The notes: generated by a model from the sequence alone, not told the origin. Counted from the stretch's first letter, positions 41,301 through 51,577 are shown. The stretch is 64,000 nt of DNA from a virus (IMGVR_UViG_3300023178_000037:1-64000); one strand, 5' to 3'. Translations and numbers: made by a program.

Positions 41301-44300
41301 GAACCTGAAGTTGATATCATAGGTTCTGTAGTCGTAACTGGTGTTCCTGTCCAAGTGGTTTCCCAATCATTCCAAAGTGTTCCTGTACCATTTCTTCTAA
41401 GACCTCGTAATTCTGCTTGAATTGCACTTAAATTAGATACTGTTTGGGATGTAGGAGTAATAGAAGATGGTGTTCCAGGCCTTGTATCCATATCAGGACT
41501 GAGATTACATGTACCAGTAAATGATGTGACAAGGAATGGGTTAACATTAATTGATCTAGATGCTTGAGTTACAAACATAGATGTAAATGCTGTATCTGAT
41601 GCCTTTCTCTCTGTATATGGAAGTGTTAGGAAATCACCTGTTTGTTGAGTGTGTACTAATGACCCTGCCTCTACTTCCATTGGGAAGTCTTGAGAAACAT
41701 GAGAAGGTCTCAATTGACCCATTTTCATATCAATAGCGGCGTTATAATCAGTGTTTAATACATCACTTGCACGTTGATTCCTAAAGTTATCAACTAAGAA
41801 ACCTGATTTAAATTTATCAAATCCATCTGCATCTAAAATTTGTGTAGAACGTGTGTCTGATTCAAGTAATGACAATGTGGTTACTGTTTCTAATGCAGTA
41901 ACCCTTTGAGATATTCTACCGATATCTCGCATTGTAAATCTGCGATGATCTTTAGTTTTAACTCTGATGTCTTTAGGGTCTTTTGTAAATGCAGGTATTT
42001 TTAATTCTGCAATCTCTATTGCACCATCAACATGTGGTGGTCTTGTAGGTGTAATTCCTGCAATACCACTTGCAATTTGGAATTGACCTGATTTGTGCAA
42101 GAATAATTTATCAATTCTTGGAACATAAAATTTAAGGTCACCTTGAATTGCAGATGCATCTTTAGGTGTAGGCATAATTGCAGGGTTAGTAGAATAATTA
42201 AATCCTGTATTAGTTTCTTTCTTATCTCTTGATGATTTAAAACTTACTCCATCTTCATAAGAAAAGTGTGCATATTCAATGATTGAACTTATACTCGATA
42301 TATTTGTTAAGTCTACTGTTTGTGTTAAATCTTTATCATATAGTTGTCCTGCAACTGGTCTGTAGTCTAAACAATCTGAAAGTTCAAATGTTCCGTCAGG
42401 TTCATTACCTCCCAAGTCAACTCTGTTTGCAGCGTAAATAGGAATGTCTTTGTAAGGAACACTATATGAATTTACATCAAAGAATTCTCCTGCACCATGA
42501 GAGAAGTAATCAAATACAACCAACACTTCACCAATTGGTGCAGCTCGTCCTTGTTTTCTAATTAATTTTGAGATACCATAGTATCCATCTTTTTGACCAT
42601 CGTCAAAAAGGAAACTCTCTGTAATTTCTTTTGAACCTGCACTAAGTGAATCTATAGTTACCTGAGATTTATTGTTTTGTCCAACTGCAATCTCACCCTC
42701 TACAAATCTTTTCTTTGTTAGGTAATAGAAGTATGTTGTTGCACCTGCATTATAGTCAATTATAATTGCACGTGCATCTGAGGTTTGTCCTTTAATTTCT
42801 TCATGCAATTGTAATGCAGGAAAGGTCGCAAGGTCTTCTTGTAACGTTGCACTAGGAGTTATAGGAGCACTATCTACACCATCATAGATACCACGTATTT
42901 TAAATACATCTGCAACACCAAGTGTTATTTCCTGATCATCCATTGCAGATGTATAAACACCTGAGTATCCTGCTGATCTTTTACCTGTTATTTTTAATAC
43001 TCTACCTTTATGAAGTGTTTTTGATTTTCTCTGAGGTGTTGTTACTAGAACTGAATATGTTATTCTTAACACAACTCCATCATTTGCAGAACCAAAGTCT
43101 CCTAGTGTAATAGACTGACCACTACCGTTTGTTGCAGGATTAGCGTCTTTATAACTTTCTATATCTAATAGGTCACCCTTACTAAATGTTGGGTTTGATG
43201 CTCCTGATATATCAACCACTGCAATTGAGAAGTTATCTGTATTTTGATCTTCAAATGCACCGTCTTGTTGTGCAATAGTTACTTCACCACTTCCGATAGT
43301 TTGTACTGTTTGTTTTTTGATGTGAATTAAATCACATGTATGTTCACTGATGAAATCTCTTTCGTATGCGAAAATAGACACTGCTTGTTGAGGTCTATGG
43401 ATTTGTGATCTAAGTCTAGTACAGGATTCACCAGTAAATGATGTCTGTGTATTTGAACCTGAAATTGCACCACCAGTGTTTCTAACTGTCATTGAAGTGT
43501 CACTAGTGATTGCAGATACTGTTACTAATTCACCAGTACCCAATCTTCTAATAACATCACCTACTCTTAATTGACTTGCAAATAACGTTTCAATACCAGT
43601 TACCGTAGCACTGTTTGCAGTAAATGTCAATTGACCTCTGAGAGAAAATTCTAAATCTTTCTTAATGTCTCCAAAGAAGTATTGTGTACTACCACCTGCA
43701 GTTGGTTCTTGAGTAATTAATCCAGCCTGTTCGTAGTTGAAGTTTACTACCCCATCATTCTGTGAATCTGTAATTGCAAAATCACCTTTACCGATACATG
43801 AGATTGCATCATTACCACTAAATGAACCGATTACATCGTGGATGTATAAACAACTTCTGTTAGGGTCATCGTATGCAATGATACCTGTTGCACCAGTAGC
43901 ACTACCTGTAACGTGATCACCTGTTTGTGCAGTACCTGTATGTGCAGAATAACTAATCTTAGTAAACATTTTTATATCAAATGCAGATAAGTTAAATTCT
44001 GTAGTATCTTCGTTATATTCTCCTGCAGTTGATGAACCTGTATGATGTGTTATGTCTCTTAAACGTGCATAACCGATTTGTTCAGGACTGTTTTGATCTG
44101 TTGTTAAGGGTTCTCTATTATTTGCGATAGGGCCATCAGATGCATGTGAATCTGAAGTCATGTGATCAGAACCCATGTTCCAAAGTTTACATAGTTTATG
44201 TGCTTCTATGTTAGTTGCGTTAATACCCTTTGTGATTTCAGGTAAACCATGACAGTTAGTAACTCTAATAATGTTACCAACATTTGCAGTTGTCAACATG

Positions 44301-45466
44301 TCTTCTTCTGAGACTATTGTTCTTGCCTTAGGAAATGGAACTGTTTCTGAACCTGTTTTTGCAACTTCAAAACCTTGTACGTATGCTTTTCCAGGCGACA
44401 TCTGCATGACAAATTTAGTTTCATCACCACCGACATCTTTTTTGAACATTCCATTATTTGTTTCATCATTTAAGTGTTCTTTTAATTCGTATTCAAAGTT
44501 CTTTAATACAAAATCTCCACTTGCATCATGTGTTCTTCTTGCCATTGATTTTTCAAGAACATTATATGTTGGGTCAGTAATTTGTACTGCAATGTTACCT
44601 TTTTCAACCCTTGCAAGTTCAACAAAGTTTGAGTCTTCTATACTATCAACTGGATATTTTTTAAGTGTTAAATCTAATTGTAATCTATCTGCACCAGCAG
44701 CGTTCTGATTTGAAGCACCAGTTGCATTGTCTTGTAATGTAGCATCTTCTGCATTGGAAATTAACTTTTCTTCGATGTTTAAACCAATTTTATAAGTTGG
44801 TTGAACACTATATTTTTCCAATATGAGACTTTGTGCATCTACTTTAATGAAAAAACCTCTGAGATAGATTACACCTTCGTCTAAATCTATCGCAGAACCT
44901 TGTCCTGTAGGTTTACTGGTATCACCAGTAGTTAAGACTTTAAATTCGTTGTTGTTTGTTCCAACAATTGAGTAAACACCAGCTGCGTTTACTGTAACTT
45001 CTTGTAATTCTTCTCCCTGTATAAATGTCATACGGTTATCAAGACCGTTTACAACATACTTGAGGAACAGAGTCATCTCATCTGTTTGATTGTTTACAGT
45101 TTCTTTAGGAGTAGATTTTTTAACTTTTGCGATAACACCTGAAGTTTTACCCTGAAGAAATTTACCATGGAAGGATGTTCTATAGGTTTCTACATCAGCG
45201 TCACCTGCTGTGTTTGGGTTTTCTGTACTTACTTTTACATAGTACAATTCGAGATCGATATCAGTTCTGATTCCATCAACGATAGAACCATTTTTAAAAA
45301 TATGATTACCAAATCTTTCAATTTGGTTTTGAAGAATTGATTGTGATTGCGTTAACTCTCTTGCTTGAAGAGGTCTACCTGCCTTAAATAGTATTTTATG
45401 ATATTTTTTACTATCATCATAATCATCGAAGTAAGGTGCAATATTTAAATCGGTTTTCTCTGGCAT
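38375..45466 (-). CDS. Giant DUF4815-type baseplate/tail structural protein (2363 aa), gp10 position
   Basis: The N-terminus (KTDLNIAPYFDDYDDSKKYH, FKAGRPLQARELTQSQSILQ, NHIFKNGSIVDG) is that of DUF4815 proteins, which occupy the gp10-like place in cyanophage baseplates. DUF4815 appears to cover about residues 1-700. Middle regions are beta-rich with GTCNLSPDMDTRPGTP and VTCQGLKPNTYHYVYFDGID; a proline-rich linker lies near 1640-1660, followed by a domain with WFDPVAQSFAAPESVGTNMV (around 1680) that often precedes receptor-facing parts. It is probably assembled on the baseplate rim, linking fibres. At 7.1 kb it is the longest gene here and has no frameshift. Confidence 0.82.
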   Translation of the reverse strand: MPEKTDLNIAPYFDDYDDSKKYHKILFKAGRPLQARELTQSQSILQNQIERFGNHIFKNGSIVDGIRTDIDLELYYVKVSTENPNTAGDADVETYRTSFHGKFLQGKTSGVIAKVKKSTPKETVNNQTDEMTLFLKYVVNGLDNRMTFIQGEELQEVTVNAAGVYSIVGTNNNEFKVLTTGDTSKPTGQGSAIDLDEGVIYLRGFFIKVDAQSLILEKYSVQPTYKIGLNIEEKLISNAEDATLQDNATGASNQNAAGADRLQLDLTLKKYPVDSIEDSNFVELARVEKGNIAVQITDPTYNVLEKSMARRTHDASGDFVLKNFEYELKEHLNDETNNGMFKKDVGGDETKFVMQMSPGKAYVQGFEVAKTGSETVPFPKARTIVSEEDMLTTANVGNIIRVTNCHGLPEITKGINATNIEAHKLCKLWNMGSDHMTSDSHASDGPIANNREPLTTDQNSPEQIGYARLRDITHHTGSSTAGEYNEDTTEFNLSAFDIKMFTKISYSAHTGTAQTGDHVTGSATGATGIIAYDDPNRSCLYIHDVIGSFSGNDAISCIGKGDFAITDSQNDGVVNFNYEQAGLITQEPTAGGSTQYFFGDIKKDLEFSLRGQLTFTANSATVTGIETLFASQLRVGDVIRRLGTGELVTVSAITSDTSMTVRNTGGAISGSNTQTSFTGESCTRLRSQIHRPQQAVSIFAYERDFISEHTCDLIHIKKQTVQTIGSGEVTIAQQDGAFEDQNTDNFSIAVVDISGASNPTFSKGDLLDIESYKDANPATNGSGQSITLGDFGSANDGVVLRITYSVLVTTPQRKSKTLHKGRVLKITGKRSAGYSGVYTSAMDDQEITLGVADVFKIRGIYDGVDSAPITPSATLQEDLATFPALQLHEEIKGQTSDARAIIIDYNAGATTYFYYLTKKRFVEGEIAVGQNNKSQVTIDSLSAGSKEITESFLFDDGQKDGYYGISKLIRKQGRAAPIGEVLVVFDYFSHGAGEFFDVNSYSVPYKDIPIYAANRVDLGGNEPDGTFELSDCLDYRPVAGQLYDKDLTQTVDLTNISSISSIIEYAHFSYEDGVSFKSSRDKKETNTGFNYSTNPAIMPTPKDASAIQGDLKFYVPRIDKLFLHKSGQFQIASGIAGITPTRPPHVDGAIEIAELKIPAFTKDPKDIRVKTKDHRRFTMRDIGRISQRVTALETVTTLSLLESDTRSTQILDADGFDKFKSGFLVDNFRNQRASDVLNTDYNAAIDMKMGQLRPSHVSQDFPMEVEAGSLVHTQQTGDFLTLPYTERKASDTAFTSMFVTQASRSINVNPFLVTSFTGTCNLSPDMDTRPGTPSSITPTSQTVSNLSAIQAELRGLRRNGTGTLWNDWETTWTGTPVTTTEPMISTSGSWSGSAEQGGEWQPGIDLTREITETPEVQARNGMMFDYATDVSVDERNRVRNIQLERFMKQRTITVTCQGLKPNTYHYVYFDGIDVSTRMRSERWTYGSPSATYYYSPSHTSGTLGTTGAQLQTDANGRLKARFYLRANTFTSGTKELIVTSQKYNSPNPVSSATALYTSTGMVANIDRHTVTTRTSRITRVPTNDSRTITTRGETINATFNESDPGPNPFTELDDRIDDLQTQIDEIGAEDPEGPGDGPLISDGGDDPNWPPNLPPGFPPIDIGDFRFDAGMFPTGIWFDPVAQSFAAPESVGTNMVLTSIDLYFKTKDVNKEITVELRGMENGYPTQTPIPLSVVTKTPDEINVSEDASAVTKFTFENPIIIKSQMEYCFVVYTSSDQYEIWYAHAGDKDIANGLEVAVAASNMGSMFVSQNSSTWTARQEDDIKYCLNYAEFDIAQSSSFNLTNADIPWYNADETIDINSTDEDDVENHIPENPISTVADSSSITMQSFFHGHYNTSSNVQINGVIGDRNGGVYRISDATDSGTLPVDGTYNLIHGTLPYNTGTSSTLGSDNVSISAVKADTTPSDGNTTGTGVAFRITVSTSNGVSDITACKILQAGDNFAVGDVVTVTVGSSWSFTTTVEGIGQTLGGIPVRAINTSTDDSHTSIGADFTIDTFSFTPNLSATAVQSDVDANSDITTIGQALFPDYVSDYKATDTTVGGGRNVVTSKNIYYDGIHTQVQNILCANTGMFINAVGTPMNSPEGYIDGTVYQRRISGDNVTLNENAFFSRPSIIASRINEINEMSSGRSLQLKCMMFSRNQYISPFVDTQTLGGIAFANRINGLQKNSNDNSFSSSINISQESLGEDNAFCYVTKKINLKNPATGIRVMFDCMKNAGTDVKVLFKTVKVDDERKFDEIGYEFFNTDGSPDSQIGADGRNFKEYEYNVEDLPEFSSFIIKIVGQGYNTSKPPLISAFRAIATG

Positions 45467-45484
45467 ATCCTATCTCTTATAAGT

Positions 45485-45492
45485 TATTTATT
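45485..45492 (-). promoter_or_regulatory. Late-promoter-like element (AATAAATA)
   Basis: One mismatch to consensus, 18 nt before the start of the giant DUF4815 gene and next to a hairpin. Confidence 0.4.
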
Positions 45493-45513
45493 TGACCCCA
45501 AAATGAGGTCAAA
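45491..45513 (-). terminator. Hairpin after gp8, weak terminator candidate
   Basis: A 7-bp stem TTTGACC (45491-45497) with GGTCAAA (45507-45513) just after the gp8 stop. It has no T-run on the minus strand. Confidence 0.35.
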
Positions 45514-45516
45514 TGA

Positions 45517-46989
45517 TTACATTTCGACGATAAGTTTAATATCTTCGATCTGATCAGCGGCACGTGTTACTGCACCTCTGTTTTCAATATACATGATGTT
45601 TCCACTGTATCTTTCTACTTCAGGATGAACTGTACTGATACCACTGGAACCAATTGTTGCAACTTCAACTGCATCAACATATACAGAATCTGAGTTTACA
45701 AAACTCACATATTGTCCACCTGAGTTTGCAACAGGTATGTATTTGACAATTGCATTTGTTGAATCGACAGATACCACTCTACCAACTGCTACTGATGCAC
45801 CATTTGTTTGTGCATTTTGAATTAAGTCATCAACACTGATATTTGCAACGTTTGATGCAACAAATTGATGATATGCAGTCAATGTATCACTTGTAGATAC
45901 GGTAGTTGTTCCTAGATTGAATGGGTCTTGAATTAGACCAATTCTTCTGAAGTCGTTATCTGTTGGGAAGTCACCTGCACCTTCGTTAAACTCTAATCTT
46001 GAGTTGACAATAATGTAGTTACCACCTAGTTCTTCTACAGGGTCTGCACCATGTCCAATTAACGGTGATATAATAACTTTTACAGCACCATTTGAACCTG
46101 CCCCAATACCTGATATACTTGCGATATCGACTGATGCACGTTTATAACCTGAACCTTCTGTTGATACTTCAACGTGTGAAATTGCACCACCCACTACGTG
46201 AACTGTACATACACCGTTTTGACCGTCACCTAAAATAGGGACTCCTGTATATCCTGAAGAAGGAGAGTCGTTATAACCTGTTCCACCAGCAGTTACCACA
46301 ATGTGATGCACAGCACCATCAACTGCTTGGTTTTCAACATCCCATTGAGATGAACCATCATCGGTGGCAGCAGTACCGAGTCCAGTTTCACCATAAATTT
46401 CTGTTTGAGCACCAAGTGTCTTAACAGGGATGAAATCGTTTGTTACGAATTTAATTGTATCTGAAGCGGAGACTGAGTACATATATTTCCAAATGTATCC
46501 TCTACCAGTTGCGGCACCTGTATCAGATGTCTCGACTAATGAAGTTGGACTTGTACCTGAAGGTTTAACAGTTGAAGCAACCACTGAACCACTAGAATCT
46601 CTACCAGTTCTAATACACTTGTATACGTGATACTCATCTGTAATTACATAGAATGTTGCATCATACAAGTTAGTAGCACCTGATGCTACGCCTGGGTTTG
46701 ATGAAGAGATATCATGTTGATACTCATCATAAGATGTATTCTCTGCCCAGTTTCTTCTAACTAAACCGTGTGATACATCGGCTGTAGTTACTTTCTTGAG
46801 TGCAATCATATCTGAGAATGCATCTACTTCTTCTCCTACTGAGTTTGCAGGTGAAGGAGGTGAATTCTCATCCGTCCAGTCGAATGAACGACCAATAAAA
46901 ACATACGTTGAAGAAGCTGCTTCTCCAAAGTCTTCTCTGAATTGTTTCGCATTGTGGACACGAAACTTTTCTGTTATAATAGCTGCCAT
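45517..46989 (-). CDS. 8: Baseplate wedge protein gp8
   Basis: The family opening KFRVHNAKQFREDF and STYVFIGRSFDWTDEN, then IALKKVTTADVSHGLVRRNW and TNLYDATFYVITDEYHVYKC are typical of gp8 in marine T4-like phages. The C-terminal half has beta repeats (VTAGGTGYNDSPSSGYTGVP, GGAISHVEVSTEGSGYKRAS) and ends in GAVTRAADQIEDIKLIVEM. At 490 aa it is longer than T4 gp8 (334). Its Shine-Dalgarno is AGGAG, and two tandem late promoters lie upstream. It follows the 1509-aa gene by 42 nt. Confidence 0.88.
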   Translation of the reverse strand: MAAIITEKFRVHNAKQFREDFGEAASSTYVFIGRSFDWTDENSPPSPANSVGEEVDAFSDMIALKKVTTADVSHGLVRRNWAENTSYDEYQHDISSSNPGVASGATNLYDATFYVITDEYHVYKCIRTGRDSSGSVVASTVKPSGTSPTSLVETSDTGAATGRGYIWKYMYSVSASDTIKFVTNDFIPVKTLGAQTEIYGETGLGTAATDDGSSQWDVENQAVDGAVHHIVVTAGGTGYNDSPSSGYTGVPILGDGQNGVCTVHVVGGAISHVEVSTEGSGYKRASVDIASISGIGAGSNGAVKVIISPLIGHGADPVEELGGNYIIVNSRLEFNEGAGDFPTDNDFRRIGLIQDPFNLGTTTVSTSDTLTAYHQFVASNVANISVDDLIQNAQTNGASVAVGRVVSVDSTNAIVKYIPVANSGGQYVSFVNSDSVYVDAVEVATIGSSGISTVHPEVERYSGNIMYIENRGAVTRAADQIEDIKLIVEM

Positions 46990-47008
46990 TTTTAATAATC
47001 TCCTAAGA

Positions 47009-47027
47009 TATTTATATACTATTTATA
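47009..47027 (-). promoter_or_regulatory. Two tandem T4-type late promoters (TATAAATA) for gp8
   Basis: Exact TATAAATA elements at 47020-47027 and 47009-47016, 11 bp apart (about one helical turn). Both precede the AGGAG site and lie between the 1509-aa gene's stop and gp8. Confidence 0.65.
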
Positions 47028-47030
47028 AAC

Positions 47031-50000
47031 CTACGCAGAATTTACATAGGCACTAAATGCAATATTTGTTCTTTTTCTTTCATGAAGTGGGTAATCAGGA
47101 ATATGCATTGCAGGAAAGTAAGTTTCATAATCTGAAATTCTAATACCTTCTGATTTAGTTTCTTCAGACATGAATACACCTGTTCCATCTTCTAATAAGA
47201 AGTCATCATTATCCGTCTCATCTTTGATGAAGTACGCAATACGATAACTTCTTTGACTCTGTATTTTATTTAGTGTTCGTAAAGTATGGCCTAAAGGTGT
47301 AAATGTACTAATGTTATTTTCTGAAGATAGTTCATGCACCATCGGTGATTCATCTTCCATAACAAGTCTATTCCAATCCTCAGTATATAAATTGTTATCA
47401 AATAAATCTATTGATCTTTCACTAACAAAATAATGAGTTTCCATCTCTACTGTTGCACTTTCTAAAATTGCAACATCGTCATTTTCTAATCTAATACGAT
47501 CACCATGTGTTCCTTTTACATTTGCATCTTTATCAGGTTCAAATCGTATATGGTGTACGTGTTCTTCTAATAAAATTTTATGACCATCTTCTAATACAAG
47601 TATTTCATCTTCTTTAGTATATGATGAGAATATCTTTCCTTGGTCTGATGGTCTTCTTTCAGGTGTAGACCCAAACTGATTTATTGGTGTTTGCATCTCT
47701 CCATGGTTGTCATCTGAACGACATAGGTTCAAGACTGACATCATGTCATCCAGTCTAGGTGAATACTGAACTGGAGTATGTGCGAGTGATGCTATAACAT
47801 TAACGTTAAAGTGTCTGTTCTTACTTTCTGTGTCATAGTATTCTGCACGTTCACCTAAGTCAATACCAGCAGGGTTAGTAATATGGTCGACACCAAGTAC
47901 CGTTCCAGTTGTATTAACTCCATTTGTTACAACTGCTGATGTTGTTGTTAATGGATATGACACTGAAGTGTCTACTGTTGGTGTGTTGTTCTCTAATCCA
48001 GCAGGCATTAACACCAATAATGGGTCAGGTGTAGTGTCTTCCATTCGGAAGTAGTTTGATTGACCTGAAATAAATCCTGTTGTCTTATCTTCCAATACAG
48101 GTTTATACCCATCTTCAAATATAATATCTCCGTGTGGGAAAAAGTCATGTAACTCAATTTCTCTACTTGAGTTATAGAATGCTTGTGATATTCTAGTAGA
48201 GTCAAGTTCTTGAATCATTCCTCCACCACTAATATAACCATCCATCTGATCGTAGAAACCATCTAAGAGAATTCTACCTAAAGATTGTCCAAATGTTTGA
48301 GAGTTGATATCCTGATCGTCCTCTAGAACAATATTAAATTCTTCAGTATCACCGTGGATGATAATTGTAGGTCTAAAAGTAGTTTGAAGATCAAGTGAAT
48401 TATCAATTGGGTCACCAGTTACTGGGTCTCTATCGACTGGTATGTTTACATTAGTAAGTGTAGTATCTTCACCGAACTGAGAGTTAGTGTCAGCAGAGAC
48501 CACAACCTTTTTAATTGCAACTTCACCAAAGAAGATATGTCCAGCAGGATGTAATAAATCTTTTACTGCGGCTCTCCACTTGTTGATTGATTCTCCAATC
48601 TTAACAACATAGGAGTGTGATTGATAATAAAGGTTATCGTGTATATTAGATGCAGTTACAGATAACTGTCCTCTGTCACCTAGTGTACCTTCTTCAATAA
48701 TACCTTCACCACCAACTAAACCTCTTCCGTCAAAACGGAAGTTCTTGATAACTTCAAAGGAATCTGTAAGATTAAAGTTAACCTCTTCTCCATCTAAGAA
48801 GTCACCATCTAAATCTGTATATGTTAATATGTGTCTGTCACTATCATAACTAACAACTGATGCAGTTGTACCTGATGCTTCACCAGTTATTACAATTCCA
48901 GTAGTTAGACTTGTTGAAGGTGTTTTAATTAACATAGGATGGTGAGATGATGATGCAACTAAACCATCTTCACTAAAGTTATAACCTTGTGATTCTATAT
49001 TAATCGAACCAACACCACCGATAGTACTTGACCATGCAAATAGTTTTGCACCTGTACCACTTGATACGTTTACTTGTTTTGCAGTTTGTTGATTTAAAGA
49101 TACTGCACCTTTTATGATTTTACTTGCAACGAAAGTTCCTGTGTCTGTTGATCTTCTTGCAACTATTAATCTGTTTCTATCTTTTTCAATTTTTAAAAGT
49201 AGACCAGTTGCACTAACTGTAACACCGTCACCTTCTATTTGTTGAAGTTCTTCTCCTAGTTGATACCCACTTAAATCATCAACAAAAATATATCCACCAG
49301 TGTAAACTTTCGGTACTGTTCTATACCCATGTCCACCGTTATGAATATTAATTGTTCTAATTCTTGAATCGGTTGTTTCTAAATTGATGCGAGTTCCGTC
49401 TTCGTATGTTAGATTATTGAATTCTTGATAGATATCAACTGTTTCTCCTCCTACTAGAGGTGTGTTTAAAACAATCCTATCATTTTTTCTTGTATAACCT
49501 AATACTGCATCACTTCTTGCATATTCGATTCCATCAACAAAGACTCTAACCTTCTCATCATTAAAGATGAGATTGAAACCATGATTGTCTTTACCAGTAA
49601 ATAATGTTTGACCTGCAGTTGCTGTGAACTCAAATTGACCATATACATCTTTATTTTCTAAAATTATTTCATCACCAACTGAACCAATAATTGCACTTGC
49701 ACTTCCAGCTCCTTGTTGACCTGCATCATCAAACACCAATTGTTGTGGTAGACCAATTTGTAAAATGTCTCCACTACTTAAACTTAATTTTTCATTGACT
49801 CTCATAGATGTTCTATCATCTGAGATTTCAACTACTTGTACTCTTGGAAGATATGTACCAAAAACTTCTTGACCAACTCTGATTGAAGTGTCTAATGGTT
49901 GAGAGAAAATAAGTAAATCAGAACTTGTTGATTGTTCAGAAACTACTTTGTTTCCATCTTCATAGACGAGGTCTTGTAAATCTTCTGTTAACAGTTGATC

Positions 50001-51560
50001 AACTGTACCATCACAAACTGCAGTGAATGTGTTATGGAATCCAGTACCTGCATCTTCAATGTAAATGTGTTCGATTCCACCACCGACTAGTGCATCTACA
50101 ATACCTGTTGCTTTGACTGCATCTTTATCTCTATTTGAACCAACAAAATCTATTCTATCATTAAGTTTATAGAGTGAACCTCTTTGATCAAGTTCGTATA
50201 CAATACCTGAACTTGCATTTCTAATAATAGTGTCATTAGGAACGTCAGTTTCCAAACCTGTACCAAAAGGTTGATTTATTTGTTCAATAGTAAGTATACT
50301 TAAATCTTTAATATCAATAATACGATATTGTGTAGTGTGATTATCAAACTCAACAATATCACCTTCACTAAATTTACCCACATAACTACCACCATTATCC
50401 TCTGAGATAATGTTAATGTTTATTTCTTGTTTACCTTGTAGTTGTTCTTGGGTAGTTTTAGATAGAATTGTTGTTTCTAACACTACAGTGTCTTCGTCAT
50501 CCGTTTTCATATACGTACTTGACTGTCCGTATTTTACGTCACTAACGACACCTAAGATTCTTGCGAACTCACTTGTAACACCATCTCTATCTAAAAGTGT
50601 TACAGTTCCATTGTTTGTAAAGGTACCTATGTGATTGTCTGTTATCTCTAATGAGTAAATACCTTTATCTGATTCTAATACATATACGTTTTCAACTATA
50701 GACTCTGCAACTTTAACTGTAGACCCAGGCTCATATTGTACAATCTTGTCTGTTGCGACAGGTAATGCACTTTCATTTTCCATCCTGATGACCATACGTC
50801 TTCTCTGACTAAAGTCAGATGTTGACAGATGAAGTGTCTCATCTACAGGATAACGTATTTCAGCGTCCTCTGCAAAGAGGATACGCATTAAAAACTTGAG
50901 TGACTCTTCTGTTCCTTTCTTCTTGTATAAAGAAGTCATATTCTTTATTGCAAGACGTTTACTCTTAATGTTATTAATGTTTAATGAAGGAACAAAGTCT
51001 TTCGTAAAATACTCTAAGAATTGTTCAGTTGTATGATCAATATCTGAATAATCTAAGAGTCTGTTTTGTGCGAGTATGGTATTTTCTTTATATGTTTTTA
51101 CAACACCAGTACGATTACCATCTCGTCCTTGTATAGTTTCGCCTGGCGCAAATCCATTTCCTGATATTGCATTTAGATATAACGTAAGTCCGTTGATAAC
51201 TGTTACCTGTGCAACGGAACCACTGGTTTGACCAATGATATATTCTCCAACTTGAAACGGTTCAACCCCAACTAGTACACTATTAATACTTTTGGTTTTT
51301 TCTTGAACAATTTTAGATGTTGCAGAATCAGGAGATGGTGCAGTGGTAAAGGGTTCCAAAAGAATGGAACCCTGACCATCTTCTAAAAGAATGTCCCCTA
51401 TCTCTTCTTCAGATTCGAGGACAATTATTTCGGATTCTAGATACTCAAAATATGCTTTTAAAAACTGTTCGAATGCAGGAGATTCCTCCTGAATAAAATT
51501 CGGTATCAGTTGCGATAATCTATGAGATAGTTTATCTATTACAAAGTTATCGTGAGACAT
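47031..51560 (-). CDS. Large baseplate wedge protein, gp7 position (1509 aa)
   Basis: Placed between gp6 and gp8, where T4 has gp7 (1032 aa). The N-terminal LSHRLSQLIPNFIQEESPAF with ESEEEIGDILLEDGQGSILLE, and RLAIKNMTSLYKKKGTEESL with KFLMRILFAEDAEIRYP at about 205-245, are conserved in marine phage baseplate proteins. Further beta domains follow, including a FVDGIEYARSDAVLGYTRKN unit like those in the 359-aa and 656-aa proteins. The extreme C-terminus contains short lexical repeats (LEDG and ILLEE-type). I call it gp7-like by position only. Start with AGGAA upstream. Confidence 0.75.
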   Translation of the reverse strand: MSHDNFVIDKLSHRLSQLIPNFIQEESPAFEQFLKAYFEYLESEIIVLESEEEIGDILLEDGQGSILLEPFTTAPSPDSATSKIVQEKTKSINSVLVGVEPFQVGEYIIGQTSGSVAQVTVINGLTLYLNAISGNGFAPGETIQGRDGNRTGVVKTYKENTILAQNRLLDYSDIDHTTEQFLEYFTKDFVPSLNINNIKSKRLAIKNMTSLYKKKGTEESLKFLMRILFAEDAEIRYPVDETLHLSTSDFSQRRRMVIRMENESALPVATDKIVQYEPGSTVKVAESIVENVYVLESDKGIYSLEITDNHIGTFTNNGTVTLLDRDGVTSEFARILGVVSDVKYGQSSTYMKTDDEDTVVLETTILSKTTQEQLQGKQEININIISEDNGGSYVGKFSEGDIVEFDNHTTQYRIIDIKDLSILTIEQINQPFGTGLETDVPNDTIIRNASSGIVYELDQRGSLYKLNDRIDFVGSNRDKDAVKATGIVDALVGGGIEHIYIEDAGTGFHNTFTAVCDGTVDQLLTEDLQDLVYEDGNKVVSEQSTSSDLLIFSQPLDTSIRVGQEVFGTYLPRVQVVEISDDRTSMRVNEKLSLSSGDILQIGLPQQLVFDDAGQQGAGSASAIIGSVGDEIILENKDVYGQFEFTATAGQTLFTGKDNHGFNLIFNDEKVRVFVDGIEYARSDAVLGYTRKNDRIVLNTPLVGGETVDIYQEFNNLTYEDGTRINLETTDSRIRTINIHNGGHGYRTVPKVYTGGYIFVDDLSGYQLGEELQQIEGDGVTVSATGLLLKIEKDRNRLIVARRSTDTGTFVASKIIKGAVSLNQQTAKQVNVSSGTGAKLFAWSSTIGGVGSINIESQGYNFSEDGLVASSSHHPMLIKTPSTSLTTGIVITGEASGTTASVVSYDSDRHILTYTDLDGDFLDGEEVNFNLTDSFEVIKNFRFDGRGLVGGEGIIEEGTLGDRGQLSVTASNIHDNLYYQSHSYVVKIGESINKWRAAVKDLLHPAGHIFFGEVAIKKVVVSADTNSQFGEDTTLTNVNIPVDRDPVTGDPIDNSLDLQTTFRPTIIIHGDTEEFNIVLEDDQDINSQTFGQSLGRILLDGFYDQMDGYISGGGMIQELDSTRISQAFYNSSREIELHDFFPHGDIIFEDGYKPVLEDKTTGFISGQSNYFRMEDTTPDPLLVLMPAGLENNTPTVDTSVSYPLTTTSAVVTNGVNTTGTVLGVDHITNPAGIDLGERAEYYDTESKNRHFNVNVIASLAHTPVQYSPRLDDMMSVLNLCRSDDNHGEMQTPINQFGSTPERRPSDQGKIFSSYTKEDEILVLEDGHKILLEEHVHHIRFEPDKDANVKGTHGDRIRLENDDVAILESATVEMETHYFVSERSIDLFDNNLYTEDWNRLVMEDESPMVHELSSENNISTFTPLGHTLRTLNKIQSQRSYRIAYFIKDETDNDDFLLEDGTGVFMSEETKSEGIRISDYETYFPAMHIPDYPLHERKRTNIAFSAYVNSA

Positions 51561-51577
51561 CTAGATTAAGTTCCTAT

